64,000 bases of DNA, taken from Clostridium scatologenes. GTDB lineage: Bacteria; Bacillota; Clostridia; Clostridiales; Clostridiaceae. The DNA is taken from assembly GCF_000968375.1 (NCBI RefSeq), contig NZ_CP009933.1:1922001-1986000 (forward strand). The letters run 5' to 3'. Positions 45,327-54,178 of this stretch are shown piece after piece; position 1 is the stretch's first letter, and each line of letters starts with the position of its first letter. The translations under genes were made by a program, and so were the position numbers. Below the pieces are notes generated by a model, which did not search any database, had not been told where the DNA came from, and saw only the letters and a list, made by a program, of their open reading frames with translations.

Positions 45327-45433
45327 AAAAGATGCTGTGGAACTAAGCTTAAATAACAGAGTATATTGTTTTGAGTTTTTGTTTAGAAAACAATATTATC
45401 GTTTATAAATTACTTAATACCACAGCCCTTTAT
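45327..45433. repeat. Palindromic element, copy C
   Basis: Arms AAAAGATGCTGTGGAACTAAG and, on the other strand, ATAAAGGGCTGTGGTATTAAG, 107 bases end to end. The right arm forms the 3' end of the kinase remnant (its last codons GLWY are read from the element), which suggests that the element inserted into the kinase gene. Copies A and B are at 1665 and 33596. Confidence 0.55.
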
Positions 45434-45772
45434 CAGGTAAATTTTCTGCTCTTATGAATCCTTCATGATTTTCTACAATGTCTTTACATATAGCAAGTCC
45501 CAATCCAGTTCCACCTTTTTCTCTAGACCTAAAATAATCTACTCTATAAAATTTATGAACTATTTTATCTATGCAATCTTCTTTAACCCCTTCTCCATTA
45601 TCCTTATAAACTGTAGAATAAAATTGCTTTTTAGCTGAAGTTTGTCTGGCTGTTTGTGTAACTGATGTAAAATTGTTCATACTTGAAGTACTTGTATTAT
45701 CTGCTGCCAATGCAATTGTAGAAATTCCTAATATTAAGGATGCAGTTAAAACAGATATTATTGTTTTTTCAT
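45414..45772 (-). pseudogene. Chimeric remnant: secreted-protein start joined to a histidine kinase end
   Basis: The ATG at 45772 has AAAGGGG and begins a signal peptide only if one A is added in the run of six A (giving MKKTIISVLTASLILGISTI); as it stands it stops after four codons. The same frame then gives ALAADNTSTSSMNNFTSV, a secreted-protein beginning, and passes without a gap into a HATPase domain end: KDNGEGVKEDCIDKIVHKFY, RSREKGGTGLGLAICKDIVE. The kinase part lacks its usual last residues and ends in the palindromic element. So a fusion, a frameshift and an insertion lie within 360 bases. Confidence 0.65.
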
Positions 45773-45913
45773 TTTTAAATCCCCTTTCAGTTCCTTTAAT
45801 ATAATCTAATTGTAAAAAAACTTTATTAAATAAAAAGGAGATTAAAATTAAACTTTATAAATAATAATTAAAAATTATTAACAATATTCTTTATGTAGAA
45901 AATATAAATTAAA

Positions 45914-47332
45914 TTAGAATACACTTTTATCATTATCACTTACTTTATTCTTTATTTTATTAAGCATTTCAATAATTTCTAATGATATTTTTTTTGCTCT
46001 TTTAGCATTATTTACAGCTTCTTCTCTATTTCCAGACCTGATCTTATCAATAACTATATTTCCGATTTCATGTAATTCTATATGTATAGAATCTATTTCG
46101 TCCCATATAATTTTAATATCCTTATCTCTTGGTATTACTGATTGATAAAAATGTCCAAGTCCACATTTATGCCCATCTGTTTGCAATGGTTTTATATACA
46201 TTTTATCAGCCATATCTTCAAGAAGATTAATCCAATCTATATGAGCTGAAATTGCATTATTCATTACATTTATAAATGTAATATTATCCAATTTAAAATT
46301 GTTTTCATCAAAAATACCATTGCTGAGTTTTGCTAAATTTGAAACATCATTTTCAATTTTAGCAATATAATCCCCCATATTACTAATTTCTATTGCTTCC
46401 ATACTAACTTCTTCTGACACATCATTAATATTATCAGTATTATTAATCAAAGCTTGAATTTCATCACTTACAAATTCTATAGATGAACTTATTTCCTGTG
46501 ATGTACTAGCTACCTGAACAATATTGCTTGAAACTAATTTAATACTTTCCCTACTTTCCTCAATAGATTTAGACATACTATTAATTGAATCACTCATATT
46601 AAATATAACATTTTTTGTTTCAGATATACTACCTTTACTCTTAGCTGAAGCTTCTTTAATATTGTTCATTAAAGTACTTATAAAAACAAGTTGTTCTTTT
46701 GTAACATCAGCAAGTTTTCTTACTTCCTCAGCTACTACTGCAAATCCCTTTCCATGCTCTCCAGCTCTTGCTGCTTCTATACTTGCATTCAAAGCCAATA
46801 AATTGGTTTGTTCTGATATTTGTTTTATTCCATCAACAGTATTTTCCATGTTCGTTATAAATTCAAATAACACATTTATATCACTTTCCATTGATAATGA
46901 ATAGTTAAGTACATCATCCTTTAAATCATTGACTTTATCTAAGGATTTATTATTACTTTCATTTAAATTTAATAATGAGTTTGCTTGAAATGATATATCT
47001 TCTACTGATGAAGCATACTCTGTAGCATTATTTGATATTTCAATCATATTTTCATTTACTTCATGTATTACATCCTTAATTTCATTTGTATAATTATTTA
47101 GCTTTTTAGATTTAGATGTTAATTCATTTGATCTATATTTTAGCTTTAAATTAAAACTGCTAATGTTAATAGCTACATCAATAACGCCCTTTATCATCTT
47201 CCTTATCAAAGGAGCTACTTTATTTACAGCTTTAAATTTATATTTTATGCTTCTAACAGGATCGGCGCTATCTTCTGAATATTCCTCAAGTATTTTTTCA
47301 ATATTCTTAATTTTAATTTTTTCTTTAAACAT
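45914..47332 (-). CDS. Soluble chemoreceptor with C-terminal CZB domain
   Basis: A 472-residue protein without membrane segments. Residues 60-350 form the MCP coiled coil with tip region NASIEAARAGEHGKGFAVVA. The C-terminal 110 residues form a CZB (chemoreceptor zinc-binding) domain: HIDWINLLEDMA, GHKCGLGHFY (the H-x-C-x-L-G core) and IHIELHEIGN supply the zinc ligands. CZB domains sense zinc or hypochlorous acid and control chemotaxis or c-di-GMP enzymes. GAAGGGAG precedes the ATG. It is monocistronic. Confidence 0.87.
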   Translation of the reverse strand: MFKEKIKIKNIEKILEEYSEDSADPVRSIKYKFKAVNKVAPLIRKMIKGVIDVAINISSFNLKLKYRSNELTSKSKKLNNYTNEIKDVIHEVNENMIEISNNATEYASSVEDISFQANSLLNLNESNNKSLDKVNDLKDDVLNYSLSMESDINVLFEFITNMENTVDGIKQISEQTNLLALNASIEAARAGEHGKGFAVVAEEVRKLADVTKEQLVFISTLMNNIKEASAKSKGSISETKNVIFNMSDSINSMSKSIEESRESIKLVSSNIVQVASTSQEISSSIEFVSDEIQALINNTDNINDVSEEVSMEAIEISNMGDYIAKIENDVSNLAKLSNGIFDENNFKLDNITFINVMNNAISAHIDWINLLEDMADKMYIKPLQTDGHKCGLGHFYQSVIPRDKDIKIIWDEIDSIHIELHEIGNIVIDKIRSGNREEAVNNAKRAKKISLEIIEMLNKIKNKVSDNDKSVF

Positions 47333-47637
47333 TAGTGTTGTCTCCCTTCAAAATACATCTTAAACTCATAATAAAATATTAATTATTTAGTAATTTTTAT
47401 CAATTTATTATTACATAATAATTATTACATAGTAATTATACATTATTAAACAGTAAGATTACAACTATTAAAAAATTTTCAAAGAAATTTTTCCATTAAT
47501 TTTGTGATAAAATATTAATTGCCTAAAAAGCAAAAACTATGAAACAAAATTACTATGAGATGAAAATAAAAAGTATAAGTATTAACATTTTATAAAAAAT
47601 AAATAAGTAAATATATTCATAAGGGAGATAGTAGCAC
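47333..47637. other. Intergenic region between the CZB receptor and dus
   Basis: Very A/T-rich region without ORF; short repeats of AATAATTATTACATA at 47410-47440. I see no clear promoter or RNA motif. Confidence 0.3.
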
Positions 47638-48597
47638 TTGAAGATAAAAGAATTAAGAATTGGAAACATAATTATACCCTGTAATGTTCTTCTGGCACCA
47701 CTTGCTGGGTACACCTGCTATCCTTTTAGGATTTTGTGCAGTGAACTAGGCGCAGGACTATGCTATACAGAAATGGTAAATTGCAATGCACTTAAATATA
47801 AGGATAAAGCAACACAAAAACTACTTTTTACAACACCAGAAGAAAAAATAAAAGCTGCCCAGTTAATAGGTTCTGACCCAAGAATAATGGAGAAAATGGC
47901 AAGAAGTGATTACTTTTCAAAATTTGATATAATAGACCTTAATATGGGGTGTCCAGTGCCAAATGTATTTAAAAGTGGTCAAGGCAGTGCACTGCTTGGA
48001 GATCTAAAAAAAGCATCCTCTATAATTAAAGGCTGTAAAAAAAGCGAAAAAGTAATTACTGTTAAATTCCGCGTAGGAATTAGGGAAGATGAAATGATTG
48101 CAGCAGAATTTGCAAAAATGTGTGAAGCTTCAGGAGCAGATATGATCACTATACACGGCAGAACTAGAAATATGATGTATCATGGTACTCCTTATTTTGA
48201 TCAAATAGAACAAGCAAAATCGGTGGTTAGGATACCTGTAATTGCAAATGGTGGTATTTTTTCAAAAGAAGATGCTGATAAAATGATGGAGCTTACAGGA
48301 GCAGATGGTGTTATGATTGCAAGATATGCCATTGAAAATCCATTTATATTCAGTGAACTTACACATAAAAAAATTAAAAAGGATAAGCACACCATAATAT
48401 TTGAGCAAATTGATTTGGCAACCAAATACTATGATGAGACATTTGCAATTTCTTATATCAAAAGACTTGCTTCTTTTTTAATGAAAGGTAAAAAAGGAAA
48501 CAACAAATATAAAACAGAACTATACAAATCTGGTAATATGCCAGAACTTAGAGATATTCTAGAGGAAATTTTTTGCAAAGAGAGAGAGAAAGATTAA
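47638..48597 (+). CDS. dus: tRNA-dihydrouridine synthase
   Basis: A 319-residue FMN enzyme that reduces uridines of tRNA. Motifs: LLAPLAGYTCYPFR at the N terminus (FMN loop), DLNMGCPVPNVFKSGQGSAL with the catalytic Cys, and ITIHGRTRNMMYHG plus VIANGGIFSKED. It belongs to the DusB-like group. The likely start is TTG at 47638 with GGGAG 11 bases upstream. Its stop codon overlaps the ATG of the giant leucine-rich repeat gene (TAATG), so the two are translationally coupled, which is unusual. Confidence 0.87.
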   Translation: MKIKELRIGNIIIPCNVLLAPLAGYTCYPFRILCSELGAGLCYTEMVNCNALKYKDKATQKLLFTTPEEKIKAAQLIGSDPRIMEKMARSDYFSKFDIIDLNMGCPVPNVFKSGQGSALLGDLKKASSIIKGCKKSEKVITVKFRVGIREDEMIAAEFAKMCEASGADMITIHGRTRNMMYHGTPYFDQIEQAKSVVRIPVIANGGIFSKEDADKMMELTGADGVMIARYAIENPFIFSELTHKKIKKDKHTIIFEQIDLATKYYDETFAISYIKRLASFLMKGKKGNNKYKTELYKSGNMPELRDILEEIFCKEREKD

Positions 48598-51500
48598 TGG
48601 AAGATAAATTTATTATTCAAAATGGAGTTCTAGAAGCATATACACTTAGAGAAAACTTAGTTGAAGTTCCAAAGGAAGTGAAGATAATAGGCAAAGGTGC
48701 CTTTAAAGGATGTGTATCTATTGAACAAATTATTCTCCCTGAAACTGTAACAGACATTATGGACGATGCTTTTAAAGGATGTAGAAAATTAAAAAAAATC
48801 AACTTTCCTTCAAAGCTTACCTATATAGGAGAATATGCTTTTCATAGATGTCATTCACTACATAGTGTTAAATTGCCTTCTACAGTTAAATATCTTGAAA
48901 GCTGTGCATTTTTATATTGTGATAATCTTGAACAAATTTCTATGCCTGGAGTAACAAAACTTGACAAGCAAGTTTTTTCAAATGACACAAATTTAAGAGA
49001 AATAGAAGTTTCAAATGACTTGAACTTGTCATGCATTTGCGATGTATTTACAGGCTGCAGTAAAATTTCAAAAATAACCTTATCAGATGGAACTGCTTAT
49101 AATGTTGAAAGTGTTATTGATATCATATCTTCACATTCCAATATACACCCATTAATTAAGGCAATTGCTGCTGATATATACAGAATGATGAAAATTGAAG
49201 ATGCTATGCTGTTAAGATTTCTTATAAATGTTAAAGATGTGGAAATACCAAATGGAATAACTGCTATTTCTAAAAGTTGTTTTTTTGATAAAAAAGGTAT
49301 AGTGTCTGTTAAACTGCCTAAAACTTTAAAAGATATTGGAAGTAAAGCCTTTAGAAATTGTATCAATTTAGAAAGAATAGAATTTGCTAGTGAAGATGTA
49401 ACTATAAATGCAGATGCCTTCAAAAACTGTACAACATTAAAATATATCACATTATCTGATGGAATCACCTATGAACTTAAAGGACTTCCAGATAAATATA
49501 ATGAAGATTTTCCTGAGATAATACATACAATTCATTCTCAAATACTGAATAACTTTTTTATTAGCGGAACAACCTTAATGCAATATAGAGGAAAGGAAGA
49601 AAGAGTAGTAGTACCAGAAGGTATAACAGTAATTGGTGAAAAAGCCTTTGCAGGTAATAAGATAATTGGCAGAGTTATTTTACCAGCTTCTATAAAAGAA
49701 ATTCATGAGGAAGCTTTTGCCCATTGTGTTCTTTTACAAACTATTACACTTCCAGAAGGTCTGGAGTATATTGGTCAATCAGCCTTTGAAAACTGTGTAA
49801 AGCTTATACGTGTAAAATTACCAGAATCACTTAATAAGATAGAAAACTCAGTATTTAATAGATGTAAAATTTTAAATGAAGTGATATTTGGAAGCAATAT
49901 TAAAGAAATAGCCAGCTTAGCTTTTTACGGATGTAATTCTCTGAGAAATATACACCTACCAGAAAAACTCACAAGTATAGGTGATATGGCCTTTTATAAA
50001 TGTCTTTCTTTAAAGGAAATAACCCTTCCAAAATCCTTAGTTAAGCTTGGTAATAACATTTTTACATACTCAGGTGTAAAATCAGCATCAATAAATTGTG
50101 ATTTAAAAGAATGTGGAACAGATGTCTTTTCAGAATGCAGTAAGCTTAGAAAGCTGACTTTTAATGAAGGAGTTAAGGGTATTGGTAACAAATTTGCATT
50201 TAAATGTGTTTCTCTTAAATTTGTAAATCTCCCTTCCACCATTGAATACATTGGCAGGAATGCCTTTGAAGATAGCATTTATATAAAAGAACTGACAGAA
50301 AATGCAGCATCTAATATATTTATAGATGGAAGTGAGCTTTCAGGAAACATTGTACTTCCTGATGGAATAACTGCCATTGCTGGAGGTGCTTTTTATGGCA
50401 ATACAAAAATCACCTCCGTAACCTTCCCTAATTCTCTTTTACAAATTGGTTCAAGAGCTTTTTGTGGATGTACTTCACTTAAAGATGCAGTGCTTCCTAA
50501 TGGTGTAACTGTATTAGAAGAAGGAGTTTTTTCCTATTGTACCTTATTAGAAAGTGTAAAATCACAAGGCAAAATTAAGCATATATCAGATAATGTATTT
50601 TATGGCTGCAGTGCTATAAAACAAGTTCCTTCGTCAAACGCCGTACATATAGGTAAAAATGCTTTTAATGGTTGCAAAAGCCTTGATAATATACAGCTAA
50701 ATTGCCAAGACATAGAAGCAGATGCTTTTAGAAATACTGCTTTTTTAGATAACTTAAGGATTAATTCATCACTTATTGTAATATCAAATACTTTGGTAGA
50801 TGGTAAATGCTGTACAGGTGATGTTATTGTTCCTGAAGGAATAGTAAGCATTTCTCCTTATGCTTTTTCAGGAAATGACAATATAACTAGTATAATACTT
50901 CCAGAAAGCCTCAAAATTATAGGTATTGGAGCATTTAGTGGATGCAAAATTATAAAGGAACTTGTTCTGCCTTCAATAAAATCTATTGAAAAAAACTCCT
51001 TTGAAAAGTGTATATCTCTTACCAAGGTCAGTGGCTGTGCAGAAATTATAGGTGAAGGAGCCTTTTCCTACTGTACAAATTTAGAAGCTGTTATACTTCA
51101 GGAAACAGTATCTTTAAAGCAGGAAGCTTTTTGCGGATGTGCTGCTCTTAAAACTTGTGAATTCAGTAAACTTCAATATATAGGTGATAATTGCTTTAAT
51201 GAATGTATTTCACTAGAAACTTTTGATTTTTCCAATGTAAAATTTATAGGTGTTAGTGCCTTTTTCAGCTGTACCTCTCTTAAAAACATTTACTTAAACG
51301 AAAACACTTACACTGCTTCTCATGCTTTTGAAGATTGTGCAAACTTAAAAGAAATAATTTTATCAGGTGAAGGCTTGAAATATGGCAGCTATGCTTTTTC
51401 AGGTTGTACTGCTATTAATGCAATATATATTGGCAATAGAAAGTATATTACAGATGAGTATTTAGTGATTTTTAAAAGAAATATTCCAGACATAGTAAAA

Positions 51501-52628
51501 TCCATATATAATAGTGCAATGAGCTGCTTTAATATAGATGAAAATCTTTCACTATTTGGATATATAAATAAAGGTTCTTTAGTACATATTCCAAAAGGAA
51601 TTAAAAGAATTGAACGTGAAGTTTTTAAAGATGCAATGAATCTTAAAGAAGTATATATATCTGAAGATGTAGAATATATTGGTGAAAGAGCTTTTTATAA
51701 TACAATGTGGTTAGAAAAACAAAAGTCTATTACACCTATAGTAATTGTAAATAACATATTAATTGATGCTTCTTCTTGTCATGGTAATGTACTAATTCCA
51801 GAGTATGTAAAAATAGTTTCTGGATGGGCTTTTGTTAATTGTTATGATCTTAGAGAAATCACCTTTTCTTCTTCAAAAACAATTATAGAAGAATATGCTT
51901 TTAGGAACTGCATTAATTTTAAAAAAGTAACCTTGGCTGATGGAAGAGAATATAGACTAACAAAAATTCAAGATAGAGAAAATGAAATGCTTCCTCAAAA
52001 TGTAAAACAAATTTTTATGGATTGTTTAAATTGCTTTAAAACGGATGAAAACAATGTTCTTGTGGAATGTACAGGAAATATCAACAATCTGGTTTTGCCA
52101 GAAGGCATCACCGATATTTATGATAATGTATTTGAGGATAGTAATTTACTTACACATATAACCTTAACCAAAGATACTGTCACAATTGGTAAAAGTGCCT
52201 TTAAAAATTGTAAATGGCTTGTTTCTGTAAAAAATGCAGGTAGTATAAAAAAGATAGAAAAATTTGCATTTTCAGGCTGCTATATATTAGAAAGCATTGA
52301 ATTTTCTAATAACCTTCAGTATATAGGAATGAGGGCTTTTGAATATTCCTCATTAAAAAATATTCAGATACCAGAAGGCGTTACTGAAATCCCAGAAAAG
52401 GCTTTTTACAGATGCAAAAATTTGAAAAAGGTTTCCCTGCCTTCCACTCTTAAAAATATAGGAAAAGAAGCTTTTGCTTTTTGTTATGAATTAACAGAAA
52501 TAAATTTTCCAAAAAACCTTGAAAAAATAGATTCAAGAGCCTTTGCCTGGTGCTCAAAAATAGATATTAAACATCTTCCAAAAAATGTTTCAGTGAAGGA
52601 TGATGCCTTCAGCTTTAGGAAATCATGA
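48597..52628 (+). CDS. Giant BspA-type leucine-rich repeat protein
   Basis: A 1343-residue protein from MEDKFIIQNGVLEAYTL; this ATG overlaps the dus stop. It consists of dozens of LRR_5 repeats with the pattern A-F-x-x-C-x-x-L-x-x-I-x-L-P, e.g. GAFKGCVSIEQIILPETV and EEAFAHCVLLQTITLPEGL, grouped in several blocks divided by linker segments such as the IKAIAADIYRMMKIE region. There is no signal peptide, membrane helix or sorting signal, so it should stay in the cytosol, unlike BspA, TpLRR or Listeria internalins. Function unknown; a protein-binding scaffold is plausible. Confidence 0.85.
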   Translation: MEDKFIIQNGVLEAYTLRENLVEVPKEVKIIGKGAFKGCVSIEQIILPETVTDIMDDAFKGCRKLKKINFPSKLTYIGEYAFHRCHSLHSVKLPSTVKYLESCAFLYCDNLEQISMPGVTKLDKQVFSNDTNLREIEVSNDLNLSCICDVFTGCSKISKITLSDGTAYNVESVIDIISSHSNIHPLIKAIAADIYRMMKIEDAMLLRFLINVKDVEIPNGITAISKSCFFDKKGIVSVKLPKTLKDIGSKAFRNCINLERIEFASEDVTINADAFKNCTTLKYITLSDGITYELKGLPDKYNEDFPEIIHTIHSQILNNFFISGTTLMQYRGKEERVVVPEGITVIGEKAFAGNKIIGRVILPASIKEIHEEAFAHCVLLQTITLPEGLEYIGQSAFENCVKLIRVKLPESLNKIENSVFNRCKILNEVIFGSNIKEIASLAFYGCNSLRNIHLPEKLTSIGDMAFYKCLSLKEITLPKSLVKLGNNIFTYSGVKSASINCDLKECGTDVFSECSKLRKLTFNEGVKGIGNKFAFKCVSLKFVNLPSTIEYIGRNAFEDSIYIKELTENAASNIFIDGSELSGNIVLPDGITAIAGGAFYGNTKITSVTFPNSLLQIGSRAFCGCTSLKDAVLPNGVTVLEEGVFSYCTLLESVKSQGKIKHISDNVFYGCSAIKQVPSSNAVHIGKNAFNGCKSLDNIQLNCQDIEADAFRNTAFLDNLRINSSLIVISNTLVDGKCCTGDVIVPEGIVSISPYAFSGNDNITSIILPESLKIIGIGAFSGCKIIKELVLPSIKSIEKNSFEKCISLTKVSGCAEIIGEGAFSYCTNLEAVILQETVSLKQEAFCGCAALKTCEFSKLQYIGDNCFNECISLETFDFSNVKFIGVSAFFSCTSLKNIYLNENTYTASHAFEDCANLKEIILSGEGLKYGSYAFSGCTAINAIYIGNRKYITDEYLVIFKRNIPDIVKSIYNSAMSCFNIDENLSLFGYINKGSLVHIPKGIKRIEREVFKDAMNLKEVYISEDVEYIGERAFYNTMWLEKQKSITPIVIVNNILIDASSCHGNVLIPEYVKIVSGWAFVNCYDLREITFSSSKTIIEEYAFRNCINFKKVTLADGREYRLTKIQDRENEMLPQNVKQIFMDCLNCFKTDENNVLVECTGNINNLVLPEGITDIYDNVFEDSNLLTHITLTKDTVTIGKSAFKNCKWLVSVKNAGSIKKIEKFAFSGCYILESIEFSNNLQYIGMRAFEYSSLKNIQIPEGVTEIPEKAFYRCKNLKKVSLPSTLKNIGKEAFAFCYELTEINFPKNLEKIDSRAFAWCSKIDIKHLPKNVSVKDDAFSFRKS

Positions 52629-52889
52629 GGTACATAATTTTATGCCTATAGCTTCTTTACCTTCTATTTTTATATCAATACATATATACTATATTAAGAA
52701 CTTAAAAATTTTCAGTTTCATAATATTATTGAAAGAATTGCATTTCCTACAATACTGGCTAAAGCAAAATATTATTTGCTAGCAGCGGAAAATCTTAAAA
52801 AATATATGTATTGATTTTAAATCTTAGCTATAAGATTTTTATTTGTGATATATATAAATTTTTACACATATTATAAGCAATTTTTAAGT

Positions 52890-52918
52890 TTGACACAAAT
52901 ATCTATCTACTCTATAAT
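52890..52918 (+). promoter_or_regulatory. Consensus sigma-A promoter
   Basis: TTGACA (52890-52895), 17 bases, TATAAT (52913-52918): a perfect consensus. The 330-base gap before the next gene otherwise contains only a weak hairpin AATCTTA/TAAGATT at about 52828-52845. Confidence 0.8.
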
Positions 52919-52956
52919 TTAGTAGGTAATTAAAAAGTAAGGAAGCGAAAATTAAT

Positions 52957-54126
52957 ATGGCAAACATTATAAAGACTGCAATTATAACTATAATAATATC
53001 ATTTATATCTGGTTTACTTCTAGAGTATTATAAAAACTTGGCACCTAGAATATTGTGTACTATAAAAAATTCTATGCCTGTAAGAATTAATAATAAAAAA
53101 CTTTGCGCATATGTTGTTAATGTTAGTAATGTATCAAATAAGACAATTCATGATTTAACACTATATATACAAAGTTCTCAAGCTAATTTAAGATTTACAA
53201 ATGCAAAAATAACAAAGGGTTTAAAATTCGATTCTTCAATAAATAATAACACTTTGGATATCAATATTCCTTTTTTAAGTAAGGATGATAAATTTTCGAT
53301 TACAGTATATTCCGATAATGAATATAAAATGAATAAGCCAGCTATTATACTAAGATCACCTGAAAATTTTAAACAGATAGAGTCTTTAAAGCAAAATGGA
53401 TTATTGTATACGCTGTTTAGTATATCTAAAAATATAAGTAATTCAATGTCTAATACGTCGAAAAAAACTGAGCCAATGGCTCCTAATGAAAAAAATGACT
53501 TTACAATGATTATGGATAGACCATTAATTGATGAGAGAAACTTAAACAGAGGAAATAGAAAAACACCTTATAAAAATAAAAAACCTAGTAAAAGTAAAAA
53601 AGGAATAATAGTTGTTGTTTCTATTGCTTTACTTGTATTTGTTGGAGTTTTAGCAAAATCTTACTTTAAAGGAACACCTAATAATGCATCAAGTTCTAAT
53701 GAAAAAACTATAGTTCCTTCTCAATCCATCGATGCTAAAAATTCATCTGGAGGATCAACCAAAAATGCAAGTTCAAAAACATCTAATGGAAAGTCAACTG
53801 GGAATGCAAACTCAAAGACATCTAATGAAAAAGCAACTGAAAATTCAAAAGCAGCTAATAATGAATCAACTAAAAATGCAGATTTAAAGGCACCTACTGG
53901 TGATTCAAGTGGAAATACAGGTTCGAAGGCATCTACAGAAGGGACAAGTAAAAATACAGATTCAAAGGCATCTACTGAAGGAACAACCAAAAATGCAGAT
54001 TCAAAGACATCTACTGGTGATTCAAGTGGAAATACAGGTTCAAAAACCTCAACTGGAGGATCGACTGGAAACACAGATCCAAAAACATCTAGTGGAGGAT
54101 CAACTGGAACTACAACAAGTAATTAA
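52957..54126 (+). CDS. Two-TM protein with Ser/Thr/Asn-rich repeat tail
   Basis: A 389-residue protein I do not recognise. TM1 is at residues 4-23; residues 30-150 form a beta-rich domain (VVNVSNVSNKTIHDLTLYIQ), followed by a basic linker (KNKKPSKSKKG) and TM2 at about 215-232. From residue 262 to the end the sequence is made of 13-residue repeats (TGDSSGNTGSKAS and variants), rich in Ser, Thr, Gly, Asn and Lys. The tail lies outside the membrane and the N-terminal domain inside, or the reverse. AAGGAAG precedes the ATG; the promoter is perfect, so high expression is expected. No partner gene. Confidence 0.72.
   Translation: MANIIKTAIITIIISFISGLLLEYYKNLAPRILCTIKNSMPVRINNKKLCAYVVNVSNVSNKTIHDLTLYIQSSQANLRFTNAKITKGLKFDSSINNNTLDINIPFLSKDDKFSITVYSDNEYKMNKPAIILRSPENFKQIESLKQNGLLYTLFSISKNISNSMSNTSKKTEPMAPNEKNDFTMIMDRPLIDERNLNRGNRKTPYKNKKPSKSKKGIIVVVSIALLVFVGVLAKSYFKGTPNNASSSNEKTIVPSQSIDAKNSSGGSTKNASSKTSNGKSTGNANSKTSNEKATENSKAANNESTKNADLKAPTGDSSGNTGSKASTEGTSKNTDSKASTEGTTKNADSKTSTGDSSGNTGSKTSTGGSTGNTDPKTSSGGSTGTTTSN
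53743..54120 (+). repeat. 39-bp tandem repeats coding for the repeat tail
   Basis: About nine or ten units of 39 bp (13 codons) that vary between copies; the units at about 53893 and 54010 are nearly identical and three units apart. Such repeats can gain or lose units in frame. Confidence 0.75.
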
Positions 54127-54141
54127 CCTATCAAGAAACTT

Positions 54142-54178
54142 AGCAGATTTGAATGAAATTCAAATCTGCTTATTTTTT
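54142..54178. terminator. Bidirectional terminator
   Basis: AGCAGATTTGAAT-GAA-ATTCAAATCTGCT, a long perfect palindrome between convergent genes, followed by TATTTTTT on the plus strand. Confidence 0.85.

Noticed and set aside
53721..54074. Long minus-strand ORF (117 codons) opposite the repeat tail
   Set aside because: It is a by-product of the 39-bp repeats on the plus strand; no start context, and composition is that of a mirrored repeat.
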